A stretch of DNA of 64,000 bases, taken from positions 209,977 to 273,976 of the forward strand of contig KV918836.1 of the NCBI GenBank assembly GCA_002049455.2, written 5' to 3'. Below the pieces are notes generated by a model. The model worked only from the letters and a program-made list of their open reading frames with translations. It was not told the origin of the DNA and ran no database searches. A program made the position numbers and the translations under genes. This DNA comes from Porphyra umbilicalis (Eukaryota; Rhodophyta; Bangiophyceae; Bangiales; Bangiaceae). Shown piece by piece: positions 34,401 through 43,986 of this stretch. Positions within the stretch are counted from its first letter, which is position 1. Each line of letters opens with the position of its first letter.

Positions 34401-35289
34401 CCGGGGGTGTTGCAGGGCTTGCGGCACGATATTTGCGTCGCTCTGCCGACTCTGTGCCGGTTGCCCACTGCTGTGCTTGCGAGGGAGGGGGGGGGTTGGG
34501 CATTGCAGGAAAGGAGTGATCCAGGGCTGCACCCTCGCTTGCGAGGCGACGTTCTATTTCCTCTATTGGTACGAGAGAGGGGTGCTTGCTTGCTCCTGCA
34601 GGGACAGAAGGCCGCGAGAGCGTGTCGGCTGCGGCGGCGGCCACAGCGCGTCACGCCGATAGAGAGGCGTCAGGTTGCGAAAACTGCCTGCTCTCTTCCC
34701 ACCCACCACCCTGAAGTGGGCGCAACCTTCCTCTGCTCATGAGCTGCACACGATGGTGTCCTTCTTCGTATTACGTGCCCTACTCGGCACTCTGGTACTG
34801 AGGACCGCACCCGTTTAGTGTATCAAGTCGCACTTGTAAGAACTTGAGCGGATTTCATAGAGCTCTTAATCACGCCCTAATCTCGTCGCCACCACACCAC
34901 AACGAGTGTCTTGAGCGGGATACAGTCACTATCCCATTATATGGCACCCTTGCGCACTTTGTAGCCCCCGTTCCAGCAATTCATTCTCACGGCGCGCCAC
35001 GGCGAGGCGTTCTCGTTTCTTTTCCGATTGCTGCCATTTTGACCGAGAAAGGGGCTGCTGGGGCTCATGATCGCAGGATTTAAGAACCATTTCAGTTGGT
35101 CGGTCGCATGATGAGGCGTACAATTACAGATTTGATATGACTTCGAGTTCCACACGCGCGTCTTCCAGCGACACGATCCGACACAAAGTCTGAGCATCCT
35201 CGAGCTGGTAACCACCAGACTTCATACGAGACTGGAGTGTGATCAGTTTCTTTTCTGAGGAACAGAATAAGAAGTATACGACAAGGGTT
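31481..35289. other. Mosaic intergenic region, no confident gene
   Basis: 31.5-32.0 kb and 32.9-33.6 kb are GC-rich with low-complexity ORFs on both strands; the plus-strand segment ending at 33361 is an Ala/Val/Thr-rich open frame that might be a terminal exon. 32.1-32.9 and 33.6-35.2 kb are AT-richer. Small ORFs at 33812-34090 (minus) and 34240-34662 (plus, Cys-rich) have no recognisable motifs. A short repeat at 32160-32217 is listed separately. Confidence 0.4.
32160..32217 (+). repeat. Short dispersed repeat, copy 1 of an inverted pair
   Basis: About 58 bp similar (roughly five in six bases by eye) to the inverse of 35913-35970, sharing GCGCAGTGCAC and GGATCCACCACGA segments. Limits are fuzzy, and weaker similarity continues on one side. 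Probably old copies of a small element. Confidence 0.6.
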
Positions 35290-35867
35290 TTATGAAGATC
35301 GTTCATTGTTGCTGTCCGACGGGTCCTCACTCGCTTCCGTGTAGGACCCATTACGACCCCCGCCGTCCGAGCTGTCAGGCCCCTCGCCGTCCAAGTCGGC
35401 ACTGTCCCCGCCATCCGCCCGATTACATCCTCCATCGTTCGACACGCCATTCCTGCCGCCGTCCGAGTCGTCGCTCTCCCGGCCGTACGAGGCGTCACTC
35501 CCTTCGACTTCAGTGGCATGGCCTCCCTCACCTTCGTCCAACCCAGTCTGGCCCTACGTGGCTGGACAGCCGCTGTGGGGAAGAAGACGGTGGAATCGAT
35601 GACGGTGGGGTCGGCCACGGTGGGGCCCAGGACGATTGTCAGCGTCATCGGTGGTAGGATGGATGACGGTGTGTTCACACCGATGAGTGCAGTGTGCGAC
35701 AAATCCGTCACGTTTTCCCACTTCCCCCTGTCTGGGCTGCATTTCAGAAGACGATCGCGAAATTTGTCGATGGTTCCCGCGGAAGTTGTCGATCGCGATC
35801 CTCCCAGATATATAGCACGTGACATATATCTGGAGCGCATATAACCGGATATTGACTGTACGAGCAA
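35290..35867 (-). CDS. Hypothetical protein, frame uncertain
   Basis: Two overlapping minus-strand frames compete. One (from 35867) has about 125 residues of plausible composition and then becomes Thr/Arg repeat-like. The other, from 35541 to the stop at 35290, is a strongly acidic Ser/Asp/Gly tail with imperfect SDGG-type repeats, as seen at the ends of nuclear proteins. A splice or frameshift near 35540 could join them. No family is recognised. Confidence 0.22.
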
Positions 35868-35912
35868 ACTCTCTCAGCGTGCGAGCAGGAGCCCGTTGTC
35901 AACGAGCGTTTA

Positions 35913-35970
35913 CGAGCAATTTGAGTCAGAACCGGGTTCGTGGTGGATCCCGCAACGAGGTGCACTGCGC
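35913..35970 (-). repeat. Short dispersed repeat, copy 2 of an inverted pair
   Basis: Inverse partner of 32160-32217, about 3.7 kb away. No terminal structure or duplication was found. Confidence 0.6.
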
Positions 35971-37072
35971 AGGATTCGCCTCGCCCCGCTTCCGCTGCCA
36001 CCACCGCAGCCGCCCCTCCACTGTGTGTTGGAATAGAGTTCCAGAATCTTTCTCGTAAAAGATATTCCAATATAAATGAGGACGTAACTTCTGAATTTGA
36101 CGGGGGACTGCCCTCCAAAAAATCCCGAAACAAGACTGGCACATGATTTGGACCATTTTCTGTTTGGGCGCGGCAAGAAAGTTCTAGGAACTGGCCTTGG
36201 AATTATCCTTGCCGTCCTCCAGCATCAACCCTATAGTCTTTTTCCGGGATGGTCTCGGAAACTGGTCAGGAACGGTTCCCAGGATTGTTCTTAAGATTGT
36301 CTCTCAGCATATCCAACTATACGTTCGAAGGACTATTCCTTGAAACAGATGCAGTGACAGATGTCAACGAGCGCAGCAAGCTAGGAACAGGATGTTGCTG
36401 GAAAGTTCTCTCTGAAAAATGTGCGGCAAGGAACGAGCTTCCTGACTCAGTTCTTGCCTTGAAACAGAAGGAGACACCATGCCCGAACAAGGTCGCACGC
36501 GCGTTCAAAGGATAGTCGTGCGAGAAGTTCGTCGCTGTTTGTGTTGAACGTACCCAGACCCATTCTTGTGAACGTGTTCTCCGGATGAGCTTGAAAGAAG
36601 TCCACGGAAGAGGTCCTCTGTATCCTCCGCGGCGTTTTCCTCGCACTTTTACGCAGATGGTCCTTGCTCTTTTTCACAGGTCGGTCCGACGGAAAGACGC
36701 TCAGATTTATGAGCAATACACCTCCGAGGAAGTCTTCGAGGCCAATCCACAGGACTGTTCCTATTACGGCGGTGCATGACGGTCCCGTGCTGTTTCGTGG
36801 CGCGATATGCGAATGTTGGCAGGAATAAATTTATTATGACAAATAGGAACAAGTAAGAGTGACATGATAAAGGTACGACAGTAAAATGGATAAAAAGAGA
36901 AAAAAACAACTGCACCCTCCACTCATTTGCAGAGATCTTCGTGGGACAGAGCTTGCTGGACAGGGCTCCTCAGATTCTCGGCAGAGCATGAAACCTGTAT
37001 CTCTTTCGCCCAGGCAACAACACCCTTGTGCAGCCGTATTCAAGGCATACCGCGGAGCATCACGTCAGAACA
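35971..37072. other. AT-richer spacer, no gene
   Basis: Contains several GGAACTG/GGACTATTCC-like variants between about 36170 and 36770 that may be an eroded small repeat. No ORF is convincing. Confidence 0.4.
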
Positions 37073-37243
37073 TTAGTCTGAGTCTTCATCAGATAGATCA
37101 ATGTCAGCGGCCTTCAGGTCTTTGAGCTCATCGCGCATGCAGCGTACGACGCCCTTGCAAGCCTCAGCGCTCTCAGGGCGTAAACACTTGGGGTACGCGG
37201 CGTCATCCACATACCTCTTCAAGCAGGCCGCAGCACCTTCACG

Positions 37244-37248
37244 CACAG
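37244..37248. repeat. Target-site duplication CACAG, left copy
   Basis: Identical to 42223-42227; five bases as expected of LTR integrases. Confidence 0.88.
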
Positions 37249-37721
37249 TGTAGTACAATGAATCGCGATCACCTCGGAGAGGAGGGAAGTACCGGCCGTC
37301 CTAGCCGCTCGTGCGTCATCCGCTATGGGACTCGAGGTCCAGGAAGTCAGGCCGACCGAAACGCCAAGACAAACAGGCACGGTTTACTTGCCGGCGACGA
37401 CGGTGCCTCCCACCGTCGTCGCCCTTCGTCCTTAAAGGGTGGAAACCGCTGCGCGGGGACCGGGGCCACTAGTTGGCCCGGTCCCGCGCTGCCAAATACC
37501 TACGATGCAGATAATTTCCTCCAATGCATGACACTACCCAATCTGGATTGACACGCTCCGCTGTCAGCACCGGACAATCCGACGAGCTCACCCAGACACG
37601 TGCGCCGCAGGCGCTCACACGCAGCAGTGACGCGCCACAAAGGCGACACACCGTAGACCACCCGGCTTCCGAGCACCAGCGCCCACAGCCACGAGTAGAA
37701 CGCCTCTGGCGTAGTTCTACA
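37249..37721 (-). repeat. LARD-1 3' LTR
   Basis: 473 bp, starts TGTAGTAC in plus orientation and ends TTCTACA. Differs from the other LTR at a modest number of positions by eye, implying some age. Confidence 0.88.
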
Positions 37722-37733
37722 CCTCCCCCATCT
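37722..37733 (-). promoter_or_regulatory. LARD-1 polypurine tract (predicted)
   Basis: Minus-strand AGATGGGGGAGG immediately upstream of the 3' LTR; with the primer site it fixes the element's orientation. Confidence 0.6.
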
Positions 37734-38989
37734 GAGACTGCGGCGTCTGCGCCACACGACGGAGACCGTCCACAGCGCATCGACGCGCAAAACAGGGGAA
37801 CAGGGGAACCGCCAAAGACGGGGCGGCCACCGAGGTCACCGTAGCCCAGGAGGGAAGGCCATGCCGTCGCGCACCTGTCCCGGCCAACGGCATCCAAAAT
37901 CGGACGACGGGAAGACCTTTCCCCGTCGACGTTACCGCGCCCGCCGACGACGACGGGGGCAGACGAAAAGCGCGTTGCGCGCCGGCGGCAAGACAGCCGC
38001 CGATTGGGCCTCGCTTGATCTGGCGGCGCCGCCGCAGAGGACCGAAAATCTTGCAACGGCGCCGCCGCGCGCCAGCGACGCGCCGGCGGAAGCACCCCGT
38101 TGTTGCCGCCGCCGCCATCGCCGCCGCCCGCCACGGGCGGCGCGCCCCCACGCCGAGGGCGTTGTGGCCTCCGACTTCCCCCTACGCCAGGGGGAAAGCG
38201 CCATTCGCGGAGCCCGCGCCGTCGTCATCGCAGCGCGAATCGGACGACGGGAAGACCTCCCCCCGTCGGCGTCACCGCGCCCGCCGACGACGACGGGTGC
38301 AGACGAAGACGCGCTGCGCGCGCCGGCCGCGAGGGTGTTTTGTATTGCTTGAGGGCCCGATCGTGCGCCGCCGGTACCCCGGCGCGCCCCTCTGGCGACC
38401 TCGTCGCCGTCGATTTGCGTCTACCAGCCCCACAACGCACGCCGCGCGCGACGCCGACTACACGCATTCCCGCGATCGGGTGGGCTGCCCGTCACCAATC
38501 AGAAATTTGCCCCGGTTTGGCTCTCCGGCTCAATCCCATGGGGAGGGACGAAGGCTACGTTAGCGACCGCCGTCACCCACCACGAGTTGGACCGCGTCGT
38601 CGACGCCCTCGTCGGGCCGCAACCTCTGCAACCGCCACGCCCGGTGGGAGAGGCACCGCGGGCCCGCCGTCCCCGCGTACTTATGAACGCCACGAGAACG
38701 GCATGGCCGCCGACGCCGGACACAGGTGCCGCCTTTTCACCACCCGAGATGGCCCCTGAGCCTGGCGCCGCCTTGTACCGTCGTTGAAGCCCAGAGGATA
38801 CTCCCCTTTCGGTTCAGGTGCTCGTTCCAATGAGCGCCCGCCCAGGCGGGGCTGTCCGGCACCGCCTGCGTCAGCATCGCACCATATTCAGTTCCATCTC
38901 AGGTAGAATGTAGGCGGCGACGTCGATGATCGACCATGGCTCCACCAAATCTGGCCACGTCGACGTCGCCCCGACTCAGGCGCCGTCCC

Positions 38990-40660
38990 ACAACGCAGGG
39001 CGGACTGTTCGAGTGTGTCGACGACCTTCATGGGCGTCGCCCCCCGTCCCCTTCTCAATAGAGCCGACCGTCGCGGCTTTACCGCCGCAAGCATGCATCG
39101 CTCCGAGGCGGCCCTCCCCCTCCGGGGCGGGGCGCTGGTCACAAATCTGCGCCCACCCCAGATGGACGGCTCGTTGCTACGCGTGCAGGCGGTGCCGGTT
39201 CCGTCGGCTTGAGCTCGGGTCGGGGGAAGAGGACGGCGACGCCGATGTCCGCCCGTCGAACCGCCAAATCTGATCGCGTCAACGACGCCCCTGATCGGTT
39301 GCCGTCAAAGACTCAGTCGTCGACGCCGCCGACGCGCCGACGCCATTGTCGATGGCCGTCCGTCCCCGGGGATGCCCCCGCGCTGCCAACGTGCGCCCAT
39401 GTCTTTCAGGGGCGTCACCCGTCACCGTGCCCGGGCCCGCGCCGTCGTCCCTAGAACACGGGGACGGACAGGCCGCGTGCGCCGACGCCCGTCACGGGCG
39501 TCCCCTCTCCCCCTCCTCAATGGTGCCGACCGTGGCGGCTCTGCCGCCTCAGGTACGCATTGCTGCGAGCCGTCCCACCTCCTGCGGGTCGGGGCGCTGG
39601 TCACCAATCAGCACTCGTTCCAGAGGGGCGGCTGGTTGCCACGCGTGCCGGCGGTGCCGGTTCAGTCGGCTCGATCTCGGGTCGGGGGAAGAGGACGGCG
39701 ACGCCGATGGCCGCCCGTCCCGCCGTCAAACCCGATCGTGTCGACGACGCCCTTGATTGGTCGCCGTCAGCGACTTAGTTGTCGACGCCGCCGACGCGCC
39801 GCCGCCGTCATCTACAACCATGCGTCCCCAGGGATGCCCTGCGTTGCCAACGAGCGACAGTACCGCTCCGGGCCGTCACTTGCCTCCACTGCCCTCCCGG
39901 TCGTTTAAACGACACGAGCACGGACGGGCCACGTGCGCCGACGACGGGCACGGACGTGGCCTATCTCCCTCCCCACTGGAGTCGACCGTGGCGGCTTTTT
40001 CGCCGCGAGCATGCATCGCTCCGAGCCGGCCCTCCCCCTGCGGGGCGGGGCGCTGACCACGAATCAGCGCCCACCCCAGATGGACGGCTCGTTGCTACGC
40101 GTGCAGGCGGTGCCGGTTCCGTCGGCTTGATCTTGGGTCGGGGGAAGAGGACGGCAATGCTGATGTCCGCCGGTCTCGCCGCCCAGTCCGATCACGTCGA
40201 ATACGCCCTTGATCGTTTGCCGTCAACGACTGAGTCGTCGACGCCGCAGGCGCGTAACCGCCATCTTCGATGTCCGTCCGTTTCCATGGATGCCCCCGCG
40301 CTGCCAACGTGCGCCCATCTCTTTCAGGGGCGTCACCTGTCACCGTACAAGGGCCCGCGCCGGCGTCCCTAGAACACGGGGACGGACAGGCCGCGTGCGC
40401 CGACGCCCGTCACGGACGTCGCTTCTCCCCCGCCTCGACGGTGCCGACCGTGGCGGCTCTGCCGCCCCAGGCACGCATTGCTGCGAGCCGTCCCACCTCC
40501 TGCGGGGCGGGGCGCTGGTCACCAATCAGCACTCGTTCCAGAGGGGCGGCTGGTTGCCACGCGTGCCGGCGGTACCGGTTCCGTCGGCTCGATCTCGGGT
40601 CGGGGGAAGAGAACGGCCACGCCGATGCCCGCCGGCTACGGCTTCGGATCCTACCGTGGC
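38990..40660. repeat. Higher-order tandem repeat inside LARD-1 (918-bp period)
   Basis: About four monomers of ~459 bp alternate as A-B-A-B. The shared anchor (GGTTCCGTCGGCT ... GGGTCGGGGGAAGAG) occurs near 39190, 39655, 40110 and 40573. Monomers 1 and 3 share an ATGCATCGCTCCGAG block and monomers 2 and 4 a GCACGCATTGCTGCGAG block, so whole A-B dimers repeat at exactly 918 bp. ORFs through it repeat at the same step and are not taken as genes. Confidence 0.8.
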
Positions 40661-41729
40661 GGCGCCGCCGGTGACCGCGCGCCATCTTCGCCGTCGGTAT
40701 TGCGGTTCTCGATGGCTCGTCGTCGTTATTGCAGTGGCCCCCCTTGTGTCCTGCGCTCGCCTCAATATCTGCTTCCTCTCTCTCTGGCGTTGCGCGATAC
40801 TAGTCGCGTCTTATCTTGCCCGGTCCTTGTCGCAACTTAGTAGCGCTGTCTGCCGAAGTACCCCGCGTGGGGCCGGATGTTTTTCAAGAACTTTGACATG
40901 GCGACATCACCGGGGTGGGATGCCACGAGCAAAGCCCCACCCACAGTTCTGGCGACGCCGGGGGAAGACAACGATGGTGACGACCCCGCCAATAATCTTG
41001 GTCTTTATCCGCCTCACGCTCCTCCGTCGATTACCCAGCCAGAAACTCCTGGGAGAGCGCTCCAACGTTGAGCACCGCCGCCGTCCGGGTCGCTTATCCG
41101 GCACGGTAACGTGGCTCAGCGCCGAGGACGCCATCCCAATAGTACCGCAGCGCGGTCGGGATGAACTTGTTAGATCCATCGCCACAACCGACACAGCTCA
41201 CCGGCCAAGCACCGCTTGACGTCACCCGGACGTCAATGGGAAGTGGCCAACGCCCATTCCCGGCGAGCCTTGATTCCAGGGGTTGGTTGGAGGCCCCCTG
41301 GCGGCCATCGTGGCACAACGTGCCCGCAGCCACCCGTTCCAGATGATAGGGGGACGAGTCCCGTTGGTCGGCGTGTGGTCGGGGTCCTCGGGTAGGGAGT
41401 CCAGCTCACCTACCACCGTACCGCCGCCGCCAAGCCGGGGCCGACCCTCTTCCGAAGACCCGGGTCCCGAAATGGCCGCGCCAGCGTGCCGTCGTCTCCC
41501 GCCGATGGCGTGGTTGCTCTTGATGCTTGTAAGGCAAGTTAATCTCCCACGCGACATCTTTGAGCAGGGAAGGACAGAAAGATCCGCAATCCAAATATAC
41601 AAAAGAAAGCACGGTCCCTCGGAACGTCCTCGCTCGACCGTCAAATTCACACCCAAGACAACCCCTCTGGGGTCACGCAATCGATGCACCAACATGGTTC
41701 GTTCCCGGCACCGCGCTAGCAATGCCAGA

Positions 41730-41747
41730 GGCTCACCAGGAGCGCCA
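41730..41747 (-). promoter_or_regulatory. LARD-1 primer binding site (predicted)
   Basis: Minus-strand TGGCGCTCCTGGTGAGCC starts two bases inside the 5' LTR. The TGG start pairs with a tRNA CCA end; which tRNA was not determined. Confidence 0.6.
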
Positions 41748-41749
41748 AA

Positions 41750-42222
41750 TGTAGTACCATGAATCGCGATCACCTCGGACAGGAGGGAAGTACCGGCCGT
41801 CCTAGCCGCTCGTGCGTCATCCGCTATGGGACTCGAGGTCCAGGAAGTCAGGCCGACCGAAACGCCAAGACAAACAGGCACGGTTTACTTGCCGGCGACG
41901 ACGGTGCCTCCCACCGTCGTCGCCCTTCGTCCTTAAAGGGCGGAAACCGCTGCGCGGGGACCGGGGCCACTAGTTGGCCCGGTCCCGCGCTGCCAAATAC
42001 CTACGATGCAGATAATTTCCTCCAATGCATGACACTACCCAATCTGGATTGACACGCTCCGCTGTCAGCACCGGACAATCCGACGAGCTCACCCAGACAC
42101 GTGCGCCGCAGGCGCTCACACGCAGCAGTGACGCGCCCCAAAGGCGACACACCATAGACCACCCGGCTTCCGAGCACCAGCGCCCACAGCCACGAGAACA
42201 ACGCCTCTGGCATAGGACTACA
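41750..42222 (-). repeat. LARD-1 5' LTR
   Basis: 473 bp, offset from the other LTR by exactly 4501. Ends with GGACTACA, next to the duplication CACAG at 42223. Confidence 0.88.
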
Positions 42223-42227
42223 CACAG
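42223..42227. repeat. Target-site duplication CACAG, right copy
   Basis: Directly follows the LARD-1 LTR end and matches 37244-37248. Confidence 0.88.
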
Positions 42228-42852
42228 ATGTCCACACCTCGCTCGGGTCCAATGACAGGAGCTCCCCTACTATAGAACCGGCAGCTTCATTCATGTCCAG
42301 CGCTCGCTCCATTTCCTGACTGCCGTCCTGCAGTTTCAGGTGGCACCCAATGCTGCTTCCACTTGCCAGGGCAGCAGGATGCGGGACTGGAGCGGTGTCG
42401 TTCACGCCGTTGGCCAAAACAACGCGTTCTAACGTGGCCTCATTTTCGTCAGCGTCCATGTATACCCCCAGAGTACGATTGGCAAGCAGTCGGGCCGATG
42501 CGCGTCGGCGATTGCATCGTGTTCGTAGACCCTTTCTCAGCGCAGCTCGCACATCACGCCGTTTCTGGGACCATCCGTTCGCGCCGTGGTCAATATTTCC
42601 GACGCACTTCTCAACCGCGTTGTTGACAACAGCTCGCAGGGGGCGAGTGCAGTCTCGATTGGGGCCTTCTAGTTGTCACGTCGGGGTGAGCCACGACAGG
42701 CAGTCATGTTCAAGCGAGTCAGCTGCGCGACCATTCAGACCAGGGTTCAAAGATCCATTTCGTATCTTTGTGATCATAGCATGGCCGTACTTGGTGAACA
42801 GGCGGCTAACCTCATCCTACAGGAGACTCGCTCAACCAGCACATAAGCATGG

Positions 42853-43269
42853 GGTTGAAACGCAGTGGGGAAAGGGGTTGGGGGACCACGGTGATGTGTT
42901 TGAGTGGCTTGAGCTGGTGTGTGTGTGTGCGAACGTGCTTTGTTGGTTTTCCTCAGGTTCTCCGCCTCTCCCAACCGAGAGCACCTCTCAAATAGTCCCC
43001 ACCGGCCCAAGGGCTCACCCCTCTCGCGCCCACACCGACGCCCACGCCCTCGCACTAAACCGAATCACTCACCAAATCAAAAGCCACCTGAGCAAAGCGA
43101 AGATCAAATCCAAAACACGCCAAAAGTAACGCCCCAAGATGACCCAACAGAAATGTGTGCAACTTGACCACGTCTTGCAAATGAAACATCTGCGGTACCA
43201 TAGGGGTTACTGACCATCATCCTTCCGCGAAGCGCCAGTGGAGTCGGCGACGAGCATCACATTCCACCA
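42853..43269 (-). mobile_element. Solo LTR of the Copia-1 family
   Basis: 417 bp, inverse of the Copia-1 LTRs (43408-43825 and 47952-48369) and recognisably similar along its whole length. Flanked by a perfect 5-bp duplication CATGG (42848-42852 and 43270-43274). No internal sequence remains, the product expected of LTR-LTR recombination. End bases are mutated (GGTTG... and ...CCACCA in plus orientation). Confidence 0.85.
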
Positions 43270-43407
43270 CATGGAAGGGGAATGAGGCCACACCGTCGCG
43301 CACGCACAACCAGCCATAAGCAAGCTTCGAAGTTAGGTCATATGTCGATGCAGCGCGCTTTGTGACGTTGCTCAGCAACGCCAGCGCATCGCATGATGAC
43401 ATGCAGC

Positions 43408-43825
43408 TGTTGGCCTGTGATGCTCGTCGCCGACTCCACTGGCGGTTAGCGGTTGGACGATGGTCGGTGACCCTTATGGTTCCCCACATGGTACATTTGC
43501 AAGACGTGGTCTAGTTGCACACATTTCTGTTGGGTCATCTTGGGGCGTTACTTTTGGCATGTTTAGGATTTGATCTTCGCTTTGCTCCAGTGGCTTCTGA
43601 GTTGGTAAATGATTCGATTTGGTGCGAGGGCGTGGGCGTCGGTGTCGGCGCGAGAGGGGGGAGCACTTGGGTCGGTGGGGATTATTTGAGAGGTGCTCTC
43701 GATTGGGAGAGGCGGGCGATCCTTAGGACAACCATCAAAGCACGTTCGCACAGACACACACAAGCTCAAGCCACTCAACCACTTCACCGTGGTCCTCCAA
43801 CCCCTATCCCCACTGCGATTCAACA
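43408..43825 (+). repeat. Copia-1 5' LTR
   Basis: 418 bp, begins TGTTGG and ends CAACA, perfect short inverted ends. Confidence 0.88.
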
Positions 43826-43836
43826 GGTTATGGGCC
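43826..43836 (+). promoter_or_regulatory. Copia-1 primer binding site, initiator-tRNA anticodon-arm type
   Basis: GGTTATGGGCC directly abuts the 5' LTR. Its complement contains CAT flanked as in the anticodon arm of initiator tRNA-Met, the internal half-tRNA priming site known for Drosophila copia, rather than a 3'-CCA site. Confidence 0.72.
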
Positions 43837-43986
43837 AAGAGCCGGGGCTGTGACAAGAGCAAGGTGCGCCAGCTGGTGTCGCGGCGGTCGCGGAAAGTGC
43901 GAAGAAGACGAGGTCAACGTGGTTCAAGGACGTGACGGTCAAGGCGCACGGCTCGGCAAGGTCGGGCGCTACGACAAGAAGACATC

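Larger units (their letters stand above)
37249..42222 (-). mobile_element. LARD-1: 4974-bp LTR retrotransposon without gag-pol
   Basis: Two direct terminal repeats of 473 bp (37249-37721 and 41750-42222), ends TGTAG...CTACA, flanked by a perfect 5-bp duplication CACAG. Read on the minus strand, the 5' LTR is 41750-42222, followed after two bases by a primer-binding-site-like TGGCGCTCCTGGTGAG, and the 3' LTR is preceded by the polypurine run AGATGGGGGAGG. The 4.03-kb interior has no recognisable gag, protease, RT, RNase H or integrase; much of it is a higher-order tandem repeat. This is the structure of a large retrotransposon derivative that must move with enzymes from another element. A minus ORF at 41222-41881 spans from the 5' LTR into the interior but has no known motif. 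Confidence 0.85.
37073..43407 (-). pseudogene. Host gene of unknown function, broken by retroelement insertions
   Basis: Minus-strand coding pieces: 43407-43270 (coding until interrupted), 42847-42791, 42668-42223 and 37243-37073. Removing the solo LTR plus one copy of its CATGG duplication (422 bp) keeps one open frame, and removing the LARD plus one copy of CACAG (4979 bp) also keeps the frame; neither joint creates a stop. Between 42791 and 42668 lies a 122-bp candidate intron (GTACGG ... ACTAG, phase 1 to phase 1). At least 270 codons remain. The C-terminus is acidic (ending SDEDSD). The 5' part is cut off by the copia at 43408; the minus-strand ORF 49851-49375 may be its first exon. No domain is recognised. 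The intact frame around the insertions implies the gene was functional or recently so when hit. Confidence 0.68.

Noticed and set aside
39015-40674. Multiple ORFs (up to 336 codons) in the LARD interior as a gag-like gene
   Set aside because: They recur at the 918-bp repeat period, lack zinc knuckle or catalytic motifs, and run opposite to the element's orientation.
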